A stretch of DNA of 64,000 nucleotides from Streptomyces bottropensis ATCC 25435. GTDB taxonomy: Bacteria; Actinomycetota; Actinomycetes; Streptomycetales; Streptomycetaceae. A program made the position numbers and the translations under genes. Under the pieces are notes generated by a model, which saw nothing but the letters and a program-made list of their open reading frames with translations, did no database searches and was not told where the DNA came from. The stretch covers positions 2,796,265 to 2,860,264 of the forward strand of contig NZ_KB911581.1 of the NCBI RefSeq assembly GCF_000383595.1, in the 5' to 3' direction. Numbering within the stretch: the stretch's first letter is position 1; the number at the start of each line of letters is the position of its first letter. Below are positions 42,634 to 51,283 of the stretch, in pieces.

Positions 42634-43559
42634 CCCCACTGACCCGACCCGCCCGTCTCGCCCCCGGTGCCCGTGTGGCCGTCGTCGCCCCCAGCGGGCC
42701 GGTGGCCGAGGAGCGGCTCAGCGCCGGGCTGGACATCCTGCGTGGCTGGGATCTGGACCCCGTCGTCGCCCCGCACACGCTCGACCGGCACCCGGATTTC
42801 CCCTACCTCGCCGGTACGGACGCCGACCGGGCCGCCGACCTCCAGGCCGCCTGGTGCGACCCGTCCGTGTCCGCCGTGCTGTGCGCCCGCGGCGGCTACG
42901 GCGTGCAGCGCATGGTCGACCTGCTCGACTGGGACGCCATCCGCGCGGCGGGCCCCAAGACACTCGTGGGGTTCAGCGACATCACCGCGCTCCACGAGGC
43001 GTTCGCCACCCGTGCCGGGCTGGTCACTCTGCACGGCCCCATGGCGGCGGGCGTCGACTTCATCAAGAACACCCGATCCCAGGAGCATCTGCGCGCCACC
43101 CTGTTCGCCCCCGAGACGGTACGCACGATCCGGGCCGCCGAGGGCAGCACCGCCCTGGTGCCCGGCCGCGCCCGGGGCGTCCTCCTCGGCGGCTGCCTCT
43201 GCCTGCTCGCCGCCGAACTCGGCAATCCGCACGCCCGCCGGTCCGCCCGGGGGGCCCTGGTGTGTCTGGAGGACGTGGGCGAGGAGACCTACCGCCTGGA
43301 CCGCTACCTCACCCAGCTGCTCCGCGCGGGCTGGCTCGACGGCGTCGCCGGCATCGTCCTCGGCTCCTGGGCGGAGTGCGAACCGTACGACAAGGTGCGG
43401 GCGCTGCTCGTGGACCGGCTCGGCGGGGCCGGGGTGCCGGTGGTGGAGGAGTTCGGTTTCGGGCACGGGGAGGGGGCGCTGACGATCCCGTTCGGGGTGA
43501 CGGCGGAGCTGGACACCGAGGCGGGGACGCTGACGCTGGACGAGCCGGCGCTGATCTGA
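42630..43559 (+). CDS. S66-family LD-carboxypeptidase (LdcA/MccF type)
   Basis: 309 residues starting at GTG 42630. The nucleophile is Ser116 in G-F-S-D-I-T, the Glu in C-L-E-D-V-G and His279 in G-H-G-E-G complete the Ser-Glu-His triad. LdcA cleaves the L,D-bond of murein tetrapeptides in recycling, while MccF confers immunity to microcin C-like peptide-nucleotides; the sequence does not decide. The 4-base overlap with the S9 gene and the M55/M20 partners favour peptide recycling. Confidence 0.9.
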   Translation: MTPLTRPARLAPGARVAVVAPSGPVAEERLSAGLDILRGWDLDPVVAPHTLDRHPDFPYLAGTDADRAADLQAAWCDPSVSAVLCARGGYGVQRMVDLLDWDAIRAAGPKTLVGFSDITALHEAFATRAGLVTLHGPMAAGVDFIKNTRSQEHLRATLFAPETVRTIRAAEGSTALVPGRARGVLLGGCLCLLAAELGNPHARRSARGALVCLEDVGEETYRLDRYLTQLLRAGWLDGVAGIVLGSWAECEPYDKVRALLVDRLGGAGVPVVEEFGFGHGEGALTIPFGVTAELDTEAGTLTLDEPALI

Positions 43560-43629
43560 AGGCCGCATGCCGAGGCAGCCGGAGGGCTCCCACCGGGCGG
43601 GACTCGGCGGCCCGCGTCATCCTTGAGTC

Positions 43630-43878
43630 ATGAGCCCGAAGACATCGGAACGGGTCGGCACGCACCGGCGGAAGCGGTGGGGTGATCTGCTGACACCCGG
43701 CAGGGTGGTCGTGGGGCTGCTGGCGGCCCTGGCGCTCGTCTTCATCTTCCAGAACACCCAGAGCACCGAGATCCAGCTGCTGGTCACCGAGGTCAGCATG
43801 CCGCTGTGGATGGCGCTGCTGGGGACAGGCCTGGTGGGGGCGGTGTGCGGGGTGTTCTTCATGAGACGGCGCAGGTGA
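43630..43878 (+). CDS. LapA-domain small membrane protein
   Basis: 82 residues with two hydrophobic helices (about 26-42 and 55-75) separated by the F-I-F-Q-N-T-Q motif typical of LapA/DUF1049 proteins; the C-terminus ends in four arginines. Bacterial LapA acts in envelope assembly, but in actinobacteria the role is unknown. The ATG is placed 8 bases after a weak GAG ribosome-binding sequence. Its stop overlaps a possible GTG start of the acetyltransferase gene. Confidence 0.8.
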   Translation: MSPKTSERVGTHRRKRWGDLLTPGRVVVGLLAALALVFIFQNTQSTEIQLLVTEVSMPLWMALLGTGLVGAVCGVFFMRRRR

Positions 43879-43904
43879 CACCTGGCCCGAAGTACCGTGG
43901 CGGG

Positions 43905-44468
43905 GTGTCCGGACATGTTCGTCACCTCATCGCGGGCCCCCGCGTCGCCATCCGGCACTTCACGCCCGAGGACGGCTCCGAGTTCACCGCGCGGGTGCGG
44001 GAGAGCAGGGATCTGCACCACCCGTGGCTCTTTCCGCCGGCCACCCCCGCCGCGTACGTGGCGTACGCGGGGCGGCTCATCGAGGATCCGACGAAGGCCG
44101 GGTTCCTGGTGTGCGAGCGGGACGGCGGGGGGATCGCCGGCTTCATCAACATCAACAACATCGTGGAGGGCGGCTTCCGCAGCGGAGCCCTCGGCTACGG
44201 CGCCTTCGCGCATGCCGCCGGACGGGGGCTCATGGGGGAGGGGCTCGGGCTGGTCATCGATTACGCGTTCGACTTCATGGGGCTGCACCGACTGGAGATC
44301 AACGTCCAGCCCGGCAACGCCGCCTCCATCGCGCTGGCCCGGCGCTGCGGGTTCCGGCTGGAGGGGTTCTCGCCGGACTTCCTCTTCATCGACGGGGCGT
44401 GGCGGGACCATCAACGATGGGCCCTGACCGTGGAGATGGGGCGCCCGGGACCCGCTCGGGAGTCCTGA
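43905..44468 (+). CDS. GNAT-family acetyltransferase (RimJ/RimL type)
   Basis: 187 residues with R-H-F-T-P-E-D at the start, the G-R-G-L-M-G-E-G-L acetyl-CoA loop and the N-V-Q-P-G-N-A-A-S-I-A-L-A-R-R-C-G-F segment of ribosomal-protein N-acetyltransferases. The acceptor is unknown. GTG 43905 is chosen because a TACCGT box (43893-43898) lies 6 bases upstream; GTG 43875, overlapping the lapA-like stop, would give a translationally coupled form 10 residues longer. Confidence 0.88.
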   Translation: MSGHVRHLIAGPRVAIRHFTPEDGSEFTARVRESRDLHHPWLFPPATPAAYVAYAGRLIEDPTKAGFLVCERDGGGIAGFININNIVEGGFRSGALGYGAFAHAAGRGLMGEGLGLVIDYAFDFMGLHRLEINVQPGNAASIALARRCGFRLEGFSPDFLFIDGAWRDHQRWALTVEMGRPGPARES

Positions 44469-44547
44469 GCCGACCGGCCCGCGAGCCGGGGCCCGCGCCC
44501 GCCCGCCCCGGGTCTCGTGCCCGGCTGCCACAAGCTCGCCGGCGCGC

Positions 44548-44757
44548 CGCGGGAGCAGGGCATCGTGCGACGGCGTCTTCGACGAGGGCGCGATCCCCCT
44601 CGTACACGCGCAGAGCTTCGGGACACCCGAACCGGGCGGCTTCCGGGTGCACCTGGACGCCGACGTGCTGGACCCGTCCGTCGTGCCCGCCTTCGCCGAA
44701 CCGGCCCCGCCGGACGCCGGGGCCCCCGGCCGGCACCCACCTCCGTGCACCGAACGG
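44548..44757 (+). pseudogene. Arginase/ureohydrolase-like gene remnant
   Basis: No full gene fits this stretch. One frame reads about 55 residues that include V-H-L-D-A-D-V-L-D-P-S-V-V-P-A, the C-terminal metal-binding motif of the arginase/agmatinase family (D-x-D-x-x-D-P). It is preceded by an S-F-G-T-P-E-P-G-G-F segment, also like the family. There is no start, no upstream half, and the frame runs on into antisense of the VOC gene. I read it as a decayed 3' end; the overlap with the glyoxalase-like gene's stop region marks its limit. Confidence 0.5.
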
Positions 44758-45111
44758 CTAGCCCGTCGCCCGGCGGTCGGCGTACTCGTAGACCGAGCCG
44801 TCGGGATGGACCGCGATGAGGTTGCGGCCGACGGGGGTCGGGATCGGGCCGGCCAGCACCTTGGCGCCGGAGGCGGTGAGGATCTGGCCGGCCTCGTCGA
44901 CGTCGTCGACGGCGAGGGTGGCGGTGACCTTCCGCAGGACCTCCAGCTCGGACTCCGGGCCGCTCATCAGCAGGAAGCAGCCGACGGCGGCCACCTGGAC
45001 GCCACCGCGTTCGAAACGCATCGCCGGTCCGCCCGAGAGTCTCTCGTAGAACGGGACCGCCGCTTCCAGGTCGTCGACGCAGATGCGGAGCGTGGTACCG
45101 AGAATCTCCAT
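44758..45111 (-). CDS. VOC-superfamily (glyoxalase/dioxygenase-like) protein
   Basis: 117 residues with two beta-alpha-beta-beta-beta modules: the first opens I-L-G-T-T-L-R-I-C-V-D-D-L-E-A-A-V-P-F-Y-E, and the second ends N-L-I-A-V-H-P-D-G-S-V-Y-E-Y. Candidate ligands include the His and Glu of that last segment. The activity is unknown. ATG 45111 is chosen over 45165 because the fold begins there. Confidence 0.82.
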   Translation of the reverse strand: MEILGTTLRICVDDLEAAVPFYERLSGGPAMRFERGGVQVAAVGCFLLMSGPESELEVLRKVTATLAVDDVDEAGQILTASGAKVLAGPIPTPVGRNLIAVHPDGSVYEYADRRATG

Positions 45112-45244
45112 GCGGACGAGCCTAGTTGGGGCCGGACGGCGACGGTGATCGAAACGCGGGATCACCGCACGCGTGTCCGCGCCGCTCGCGTGCGCAGTGC
45201 CGTGTGCCGCGTTACGGGCGTAGGGGGCCGGGTACTCGGCCGTG

Positions 45245-45727
45245 ATGGACCGCTTGGATCATCTGGAACATCTGGACAGGCACCTGGTCGACGAGTTGGC
45301 GCAGGTGGCCCGCGAGACCATCCGTGAGGAGCTGCGGCAGCAGACCCGTAAGCAGCGGCGCAAGGCGGCGCTGTACGCGGCGTCCGGGGCGCTCGCCCTG
45401 TACGCGGGTGCCGCCGTGGCGCTGGCCGTCGGGCTGGCGCTCTGTCTGGTCCTGCCCGACTGGGCCGCCGCCCTGATCACCGCCGTGGTGCTCGGTGTGG
45501 CCGCGTACCTGCTCAGGGGCGCGGCGCGGCCCTCGGCGGACCGTGACGGGGCCGTCGGCGGTACGGCGCCGGGGACACCCCCGGGCGGCCAGGGACCGGC
45601 CGGGTATCCGCCGCCTCCGCCCGTCGCACCCGGTGTCGGGACCGCGACCGACAGCGTGACCGAGGCCGCGGGCGCAGCCGCGTCCACAGGTGCGGACTAC
45701 GAGGACCGGCGCCACCGTGGCCTGTGA
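45245..45727 (+). CDS. Actinobacterial phage-holin-like (Holin-X, superfamily III) membrane protein
   Basis: 160 residues. A charged N-terminal amphipathic helix (about 10-42) is followed by two hydrophobic helices at 44-66 and 70-90, and then a Pro/Gly-rich tail. This pattern is the PF07332-type holin family, common as chromosomal single genes in Streptomyces with no phage around; no lysis partner is here, so a general envelope role is more likely than lysis. ATG 45245 follows a GTG at 45242. Confidence 0.7.
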   Translation: MDRLDHLEHLDRHLVDELAQVARETIREELRQQTRKQRRKAALYAASGALALYAGAAVALAVGLALCLVLPDWAAALITAVVLGVAAYLLRGAARPSADRDGAVGGTAPGTPPGGQGPAGYPPPPPVAPGVGTATDSVTEAAGAAASTGADYEDRRHRGL

Positions 45728-45796
45728 GTCAGTCCCTGTGAGTCAGGGTGAGTCCCTGTGAGTCGGGGCCACCGAAAAGCCGGTACACGCACATAC

Positions 45797-45833
45797 GGCG
45801 GGGCCGGGACGTCACGACCGTCCCGGCCCCGCC
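45797..45833. terminator. Bidirectional hairpin terminator
   Basis: GGCGGGGCCGGGACG (45797-45811) is perfectly complementary to 45819-45833 with a 7-base loop. It lies between the convergent holin-like gene and the F420-type oxidoreductase gene, so it can end both. Short imperfect direct repeats of GTGAGTC occur just upstream (about 45724-45764). Confidence 0.85.
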
Positions 45834-45855
45834 GCACGTGCTCGCCCGAACCCGC

Positions 45856-46812
45856 TCAGCGCGGGAGTCGCGGCAGCACCTTCGTGCGGTAGAAGTCGAA
45901 GAAACCGCGCTGGTCCGGGCCGATCTGGCTGACGTAGACACGGTCGAAGCCGGCGTCGGCGAACGCCCGCAGCTCGGCGACATGTTCGTCGACGTCGTCG
46001 CCGCAGACCGTGTTCTCGCCGACCATCTGCTCGGTGACCAGCGGTTCCAGCTGCTCGAAGTGGCTCGGGGTGGGCAGGATCTGGCCCATCTCGCCGGGCA
46101 GGAGCTGACTCGACCAGAGGTGGCGGACGAGGCGGACGGCCGCGTCACGGTCGGTACCCCAGCACACCTTCGTCCCGCCGCTGACCGGGTTCGCGCCCCC
46201 GCCGCCCTTGCGGTACCGCGTGACCAGCTCCTCGTCGGGGCCCATGGTGATGAAGCCGTCGCCGACGCGGGCGGCGAGCGCGGTGGCCTTGGGGCCGAAG
46301 CCGGAGATGTCGATCGGGACGGGCTGGTCCGGGAGCGTGTACAGGCGGGCGTTCTCCACGGTGAAGTGGGGGCCGCGATGGGTGACCTCCTCGCCGGTGA
46401 ACAGCCGCCGCATCACCTGGACCGACTCCTCCAGCATCTCCAGGCGGACGTCCGCCGAGGGCCAACGGGTGCCGAGGATGTGCTCGTTGAGCGCCTCGCC
46501 CGAGCCGATGCCGAGACGGAACCGGCCACCGGTCAGCACCGCGCTGGTCGCCGCCGCCTGCGCGACGATCGCCGGGTGGATCCGCACGGTCGGACAGGTC
46601 ACCGCCGTCTCGATGGGCAGCGACACGGCCTCGGAGAGCGCCCCGATCACCGACCACACGAACGGGCTCTGGCCCTGGGCGTCGTTCCACGGGTGGAAGT
46701 GGTCCGAGATCCACAGGCAGTCGAACCCGGCCTGTTCGGCCATCCTCGCCTGCTCGATCAGCTCCGCGGGACCGAACTCCTCGGTCGCCAAGAAGTATCC
46801 GTACTCGGGCAT
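45856..46812 (-). CDS. LLM-class F420-dependent oxidoreductase (FGD-like)
   Basis: 318 residues of the luciferase-like TIM-barrel family. W-I-S-D-H-F-H-P-W near the N-terminus matches the F420-dependent glucose-6-phosphate dehydrogenase group (catalytic His-Trp region), and G-R-F-R-L-G-I-G-S-G-E-A-L-N-E-H is the cofactor loop. The substrate may not be glucose-6-phosphate; many paralogues act on other alcohols. ATG 46812 is preceded by GGGGGGTACC. It is divergent from the NADH dehydrogenase-like gene. Confidence 0.88.
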   Translation of the reverse strand: MPEYGYFLATEEFGPAELIEQARMAEQAGFDCLWISDHFHPWNDAQGQSPFVWSVIGALSEAVSLPIETAVTCPTVRIHPAIVAQAAATSAVLTGGRFRLGIGSGEALNEHILGTRWPSADVRLEMLEESVQVMRRLFTGEEVTHRGPHFTVENARLYTLPDQPVPIDISGFGPKATALAARVGDGFITMGPDEELVTRYRKGGGGANPVSGGTKVCWGTDRDAAVRLVRHLWSSQLLPGEMGQILPTPSHFEQLEPLVTEQMVGENTVCGDDVDEHVAELRAFADAGFDRVYVSQIGPDQRGFFDFYRTKVLPRLPR

Positions 46813-47027
46813 GGGGGGTACCTCCGCGACATTCTGCGATCGGGTTGGGGTCGGGTCGCGTTCCGGGTACCCGGGGGCCCGGGCGGAAACCCGTGGACGG
46901 GCGGGGCCCAGGCGGTTTGGGCACCCTGACCAGGGGGACGCGGAAGGTTCGCACGCCACAGGAACCGACCCGTACGTCTTGAGGACGCTGAGGACTCCGT
47001 ATGCGCGACCCCGCCGGAGGCGAACCC

Positions 47028-48407
47028 GTGAGTCGACCCCGCATCGTGATCGTCGGTGCCGGCTTCGCCGGCTACCGGACGGCCCGCACCCTCGCGCGGC
47101 TGACCCGGAACAAGGCCGACATCACTCTGCTCAACCCGACCGACTACTTCCTGTATCTGCCCCTGCTGCCCCAGGTCGCCGCCGGTGTCCTGGAGCCACG
47201 CCGGGTGACCGTCTCCCTCACCGGCACCCTGCGTCATGTGCGCCTGGTGCTCGGGGAGGCCGAGGACATCGATCTCGACGCGCGCACCGTGCGGTACACC
47301 GACCCCGAGGGCGGGACCGGCACGCTGACCTACGACCGGCTGGTGCTCGCGGCCGGCAGCGTGAACAAACTGCTGCCGATCCCGGGTGTCGCCGAGCACG
47401 CCCACGGTTTCCGGGGACTGCCCGAGGCGCTGTATCTCCGGGACCACGTGACCCGGCAGGTGGAGCTGGCGGCCGGCAGCCAGGACCCCGAGAGCTGCCG
47501 CGCACGCTGCACCTTCGTGGTGGTCGGGGCCGGCTACACCGGGACCGAGGTCGCCGCCCAGGGCCAGATGTTCACCGACGCACTGGTCCGGCAACAGCCG
47601 CTGCGGGACGGCGTACGGCCGCGCTGGATGCTGCTCGACATCGCGAAACGGGTGCTGCCCGAGATGGACGAGAAGCTGTCGCGGACCGCCGGCAAGGTGC
47701 TGCGGCAGCGGGGCGTCGACGTGCGGATGGAGACCTCCGTGAAGGAGGCCACGCAGGACGGAGTGCTGCTGAGCGACGGGGAGTTCGTCGACACCCGCAC
47801 CCTGGTGTGGTGCGTGGGCGTACGGCCCGATCCGCTCGCCGAGTCGCTGGGGCTGCCGATGGAGCGCGGCCGGCTGCTGGTGGACCCCACGCTGCAGGTG
47901 CCCGGCAGGCCCGAGGTGTTCGCCTGCGGGGACGCGGCCGCCGTGCCCGATCTGACCAAGCCCGGCCAGTACACCCCGATGACCGCGCAACACGCGTGGC
48001 GGCAGGGCAAGGTGGCCGCGCTCAACGTCGCCGCCTCCCTCGGCCGCGGCGAACCGAAGCCCTACCGCCACAGCGACCTGGGCTTCGTCGTGGACCTCGG
48101 CGGCGTCAAGGCCGCCGCCAACCCCCTCGGCGTACCGCTGTCCGGCCTCGCCGCCGGCGCCGTCACCCGCGGATACCACCTCGCCGCCATGCCCGGCAAT
48201 CGCGTCCGCGTCGCCGCCGACTGGTTCCTGGACGCCGTACTGCCGCGCCAGGGCGTCCAGTTGGGGCTCGTCCGATCCTGGTCGGTCCCCCTGGACACGG
48301 CGTCACCGGAGCTGGCGAGGATGCCGGGAGGGCGGTCGAGCACGGACGCCGACCGGGCCTCCGCGAAATCGCCCCAGCCCGCCGAACGTTCGGAAGGAGC
48401 GTCATGA
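47028..48407 (+). CDS. Type II NADH dehydrogenase-like FAD oxidoreductase
   Basis: 459 residues. Two Rossmann motifs are visible: V-G-A-G-F-A-G near 11 (FAD) and V-V-G-A-G-Y-T-G-T-E near 176 (NADH), and F-A-C-G-D-A-A near 305 completes FAD binding. A C-terminal amphipathic region around 385-430 could anchor it to the membrane, where NDH-2 passes electrons to menaquinone. GTG 47028 is chosen for the GGAGG 7 bases upstream; an ATG at 47001 is in frame. Its stop overlaps the transketolase start (ATGA). Confidence 0.88.
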   Translation: MSRPRIVIVGAGFAGYRTARTLARLTRNKADITLLNPTDYFLYLPLLPQVAAGVLEPRRVTVSLTGTLRHVRLVLGEAEDIDLDARTVRYTDPEGGTGTLTYDRLVLAAGSVNKLLPIPGVAEHAHGFRGLPEALYLRDHVTRQVELAAGSQDPESCRARCTFVVVGAGYTGTEVAAQGQMFTDALVRQQPLRDGVRPRWMLLDIAKRVLPEMDEKLSRTAGKVLRQRGVDVRMETSVKEATQDGVLLSDGEFVDTRTLVWCVGVRPDPLAESLGLPMERGRLLVDPTLQVPGRPEVFACGDAAAVPDLTKPGQYTPMTAQHAWRQGKVAALNVAASLGRGEPKPYRHSDLGFVVDLGGVKAAANPLGVPLSGLAAGAVTRGYHLAAMPGNRVRVAADWFLDAVLPRQGVQLGLVRSWSVPLDTASPELARMPGGRSSTDADRASAKSPQPAERSEGAS

Positions 48408-50251
48408 ACAGCCGTCGACTCAGCGAGCTGGCACAGCAGTTGAGGGTGGACAGTGTGCGCGCGTCCGGCGCCGCGGGCTCCGGGCACCCGACCTCGTCCA
48501 TGTCGGCCGCCGAACTGATGGCGGTGCTGCTCGCCAAGCATCTGCGCTACGACTTCGAACGCCCCCAGCACCCCGCCAACGACCGTTTCGTGCTCTCCAA
48601 GGGACACGCCTCGCCCCTGCTGTACTCCGCGTACAAGGCGGCCGGCGCGATCAGCGAGACCGAGCTGATGACCTACCGCAAGCTGGGCAGCCGGCTCGAA
48701 GGGCACCCCACGCCCCGGCGGCTGCCGTGGGTGGAGACGGCCACCGGCTCGCTCGGCCAGGGCCTGCCCGTCGGCGTCGGCATCGCGCTGGCCGGGAAGC
48801 GGCTGGACCGTACCGGCTACCGGGTGTGGGTGCTGTGCGGCGACAGCGAACTCGCCGAGGGCTCGGTGTGGGAGGCCGCCGAGCACGCCTCGTACGAGCA
48901 TCTGGACAATCTGACGGCGATCGTGGACGTCAACCGGCTCGGACAGCGCGGACCCACCCGGCACGGACACGACCTGGACGCCTACGCCCGCCGCTTCGCC
49001 GCCTTCGGCTGGCACACCATCGAGATCGACGGACACGACGTGGACGCCGTCGACCGGGCGTACGCCGAGGCCGAATCGACCAAGGGGCAGCCCACGGTGA
49101 TCCTCGCCCGCACCCTCAAGGGCAAGGGCGTCGAGGCAGTCCAGGACCGCGAGGGCCTGCACGGCAAGCCCCTCAAGGACGCCGACGAAGCGATCGCGGA
49201 ACTCGGCGGCGTACGCGACCTGCGCGTCGAGGTCCGCCAGCCTCCCGCCGCCCGGATGCTGCACGCCGTACGGACCGGGCACCTGGAGCTGCCGCGCTTC
49301 GAGGTCGGCGAGGAGGTCGCCACCCGGGACGCCTTCGGACAGGCGCTCGCCGCGCTGGGCGACGCGCGCGGCGACATCGTCGCCCTGGACGGCGAGGTCG
49401 GCGACTCCACACGCGCCGAGTTCTTCGCCAAGGAACACCCCGAGCGGTTCTTCGAGTGCTACATCGCCGAACAGCAGCTGGTGGCCGCCGGGGTCGGTCT
49501 CGCGGCGCGCGGCTGGGTGCCGTACATCTCCACGTTCGCGGCGTTCCTCAGCCGGGCCCACGACTTCGTCCGCATGGCGGCGGTCAGCGGGTCCGGGCTC
49601 AACCTCGTCGGCTCCCACGCCGGGTCCGCCATCGGCCAGGACGGGCCCTCGCAGATGGGTCTGGAGGACCTGGCGATGATGCGGGCCGTGCACGACTCGA
49701 CGGTGCTGTACCCGTGCGACGCCAACCAGACCGCCAAGCTGGTCTCCACGATGGCCGGTCTCGAAGGCATCCGTTATCTGCGCACGTCCCGCGGCGCCCT
49801 GCCCGTCCTCTACAGCCCCACCGAGGAGTTCCCCGTCGGCGGCAGCAAGGTGCTGCGCGCCTCGGACACCGACCGGCTGACGGTCGTCGCCGCCGGGGTC
49901 ACCGTCCACGAGGCCCTCAAGGCCGCCGAGGCGCTGGACGCCGAGGGCATCCAGGTCCGGGTGATCGACCTCTACTCGGTCAAGCCCGTGGACCGCCGCA
50001 CCCTGCGCGAGGCCGCCGAACGCACCGGCTGCATCCTCACCGTCGAGGACCACCACGAGGAGGGCGGCCTCGGGGACGCGGTCCTCGACGCCTTCCTCGA
50101 CGGCCGCCCGGTGCCCCGCCTGGTGCGCCTGGCCGTCCGTACGATGCCGGGCTCGGCCTCCCCCGAGGAGCAGCTGCGCGAGGCGGGCGTCGACGCGGAG
50201 GCGATCGCGGTGGCCGGGCGGCTGCTGGTGGAGCACGCGATCGCGTCCTGA
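48404..50251 (+). CDS. Transketolase (second, shorter paralogue type)
   Basis: 615 residues. The N-terminal thiamine-diphosphate half has G-H-P-T-S-S-M-S, K-G-H-A-S-P, G-S-L-G-Q-G-L and the metal motif G-D-S-E-L-A-E-G...N-R-L; the central pyrimidine-binding half has Y-I-A-E-Q-Q (catalytic Glu), and the C-terminal domain follows. The pattern is like 'transketolase family' enzymes that lie outside the main Calvin/pentose operon, so I leave the symbol empty. The 4-base overlap with the NDH-2-like gene suggests one operon. Confidence 0.88.
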   Translation: MNSRRLSELAQQLRVDSVRASGAAGSGHPTSSMSAAELMAVLLAKHLRYDFERPQHPANDRFVLSKGHASPLLYSAYKAAGAISETELMTYRKLGSRLEGHPTPRRLPWVETATGSLGQGLPVGVGIALAGKRLDRTGYRVWVLCGDSELAEGSVWEAAEHASYEHLDNLTAIVDVNRLGQRGPTRHGHDLDAYARRFAAFGWHTIEIDGHDVDAVDRAYAEAESTKGQPTVILARTLKGKGVEAVQDREGLHGKPLKDADEAIAELGGVRDLRVEVRQPPAARMLHAVRTGHLELPRFEVGEEVATRDAFGQALAALGDARGDIVALDGEVGDSTRAEFFAKEHPERFFECYIAEQQLVAAGVGLAARGWVPYISTFAAFLSRAHDFVRMAAVSGSGLNLVGSHAGSAIGQDGPSQMGLEDLAMMRAVHDSTVLYPCDANQTAKLVSTMAGLEGIRYLRTSRGALPVLYSPTEEFPVGGSKVLRASDTDRLTVVAAGVTVHEALKAAEALDAEGIQVRVIDLYSVKPVDRRTLREAAERTGCILTVEDHHEEGGLGDAVLDAFLDGRPVPRLVRLAVRTMPGSASPEEQLREAGVDAEAIAVAGRLLVEHAIAS

Positions 50252-50279
50252 ACCCGGTGTCCACAGAAGGGAGTCGGTG

Positions 50280-51206
50280 ATGGGGGACACGCACCCGATG
50301 CGGGTCGGCCGCCGGACCGTCGAGATCCACCGGCCGGACAAAGTGCTGTTCCCCGCCGACGCGGACGGCGGCGGCAAGGAGTACACCAAGGGCGATCTCG
50401 TCGCCTACCACCGGGCCGTCGCCCCCTTCATGCTGCCCCATCTGCGCGGGCGCCCGCTGATGCTGGAACGGCACCCCGACGGCGTCGACGGGCCCATGTT
50501 CATGCAGAAGAACACCCCCGAGCACTACCCGGACTGGATCGAACGCGTGGAGGTGCCCAAGGAGGGCGGCACGGTCGTCCACCCCGTGTGCGAGGACGCG
50601 GCCACCCTCGTCTACCTCGCCGACCAGGCCTGTCTCACCCTGCACCGCTGGCTCTCCCGGACCGGCGGCATCGACCGGCCCGACCGGCTGGTCTTCGACC
50701 TCGACCCGGCGGTGGACGACTTCGCCGAGGTCCGGGACGCGGCCGGACGGGTACGGGAGTTGCTCGACGAGCTGGGACTGCCGTCCGTGCCGATGACCAC
50801 CGGCTCCAAGGGCCTTCACGTCGTCGTACCGGTGAACGGGCACGACGACTTCGACGAGGTCCGCGCCTTCGCCGCCGAGGTCGCCGGAGAACTGGTCCGC
50901 GCCCACCCCGAGCGGCTCACCACCGAGGCCCGCAAGAAGGACCGCGGCGACCGGCTCTATCTCGACATCCAGCGCAACGCCTACGCCCAGACCGCCGTCG
51001 CCCCCTACTCCGTGCGCGCCCGGCCCGGCGCGCCCGTGGCCACCCCCCTGACCTGGGAACAGCTCGACGACCCCGCGGTCGGCGCCCGCCACTGGACCCT
51101 CGCGGACGCCGTCGAGCAGGCCCGCACCAACCCCTGGGCGGGGGCGATGAGCAGGGGCCGGGCGCTGGGGCCGGCCCGGCGGCGGCTCGCGGCGCGGCGC
51201 CGCTGA
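50280..51206 (+). CDS. LigD-type DNA polymerase/primase domain protein (NHEJ)
   Basis: 308 residues, a stand-alone polymerase domain of LigD without ligase or nuclease parts. The catalytic Asp140-x-Asp142 in F-D-L-D-P and the S-x-G-x-H motif (Ser176, Gly178, His180) are intact, with R-L-Y-L-D-I-Q-R-N following. It adds ribo- or deoxynucleotides at broken ends during non-homologous end joining. The C-terminus ends in a run of arginines. ATG 50280 is used; a GTG precedes it. No ku gene is in the window. Confidence 0.92.
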   Translation: MGDTHPMRVGRRTVEIHRPDKVLFPADADGGGKEYTKGDLVAYHRAVAPFMLPHLRGRPLMLERHPDGVDGPMFMQKNTPEHYPDWIERVEVPKEGGTVVHPVCEDAATLVYLADQACLTLHRWLSRTGGIDRPDRLVFDLDPAVDDFAEVRDAAGRVRELLDELGLPSVPMTTGSKGLHVVVPVNGHDDFDEVRAFAAEVAGELVRAHPERLTTEARKKDRGDRLYLDIQRNAYAQTAVAPYSVRARPGAPVATPLTWEQLDDPAVGARHWTLADAVEQARTNPWAGAMSRGRALGPARRRLAARRR

Positions 51207-51283
51207 GACCGGAGGCGACGGCGCGCGGCACCCGGGAAATGTTTGGCCAACGGACGTGGGGCCACTCGGTGTTCGAGGTGGCC

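Noticed and set aside
45245..45727. Holin-like gene as evidence of a prophage
   Set aside because: No integrase, endolysin or structural genes nearby; such genes are common chromosomal singletons in Streptomyces.
46208..48403. Very long plus-strand frame (1347 residues) ending in the transketolase
   Set aside because: Only the part after 48404 has conserved motifs; the rest is out-of-frame reading of the NADH dehydrogenase-like gene and antisense of the F420 enzyme.
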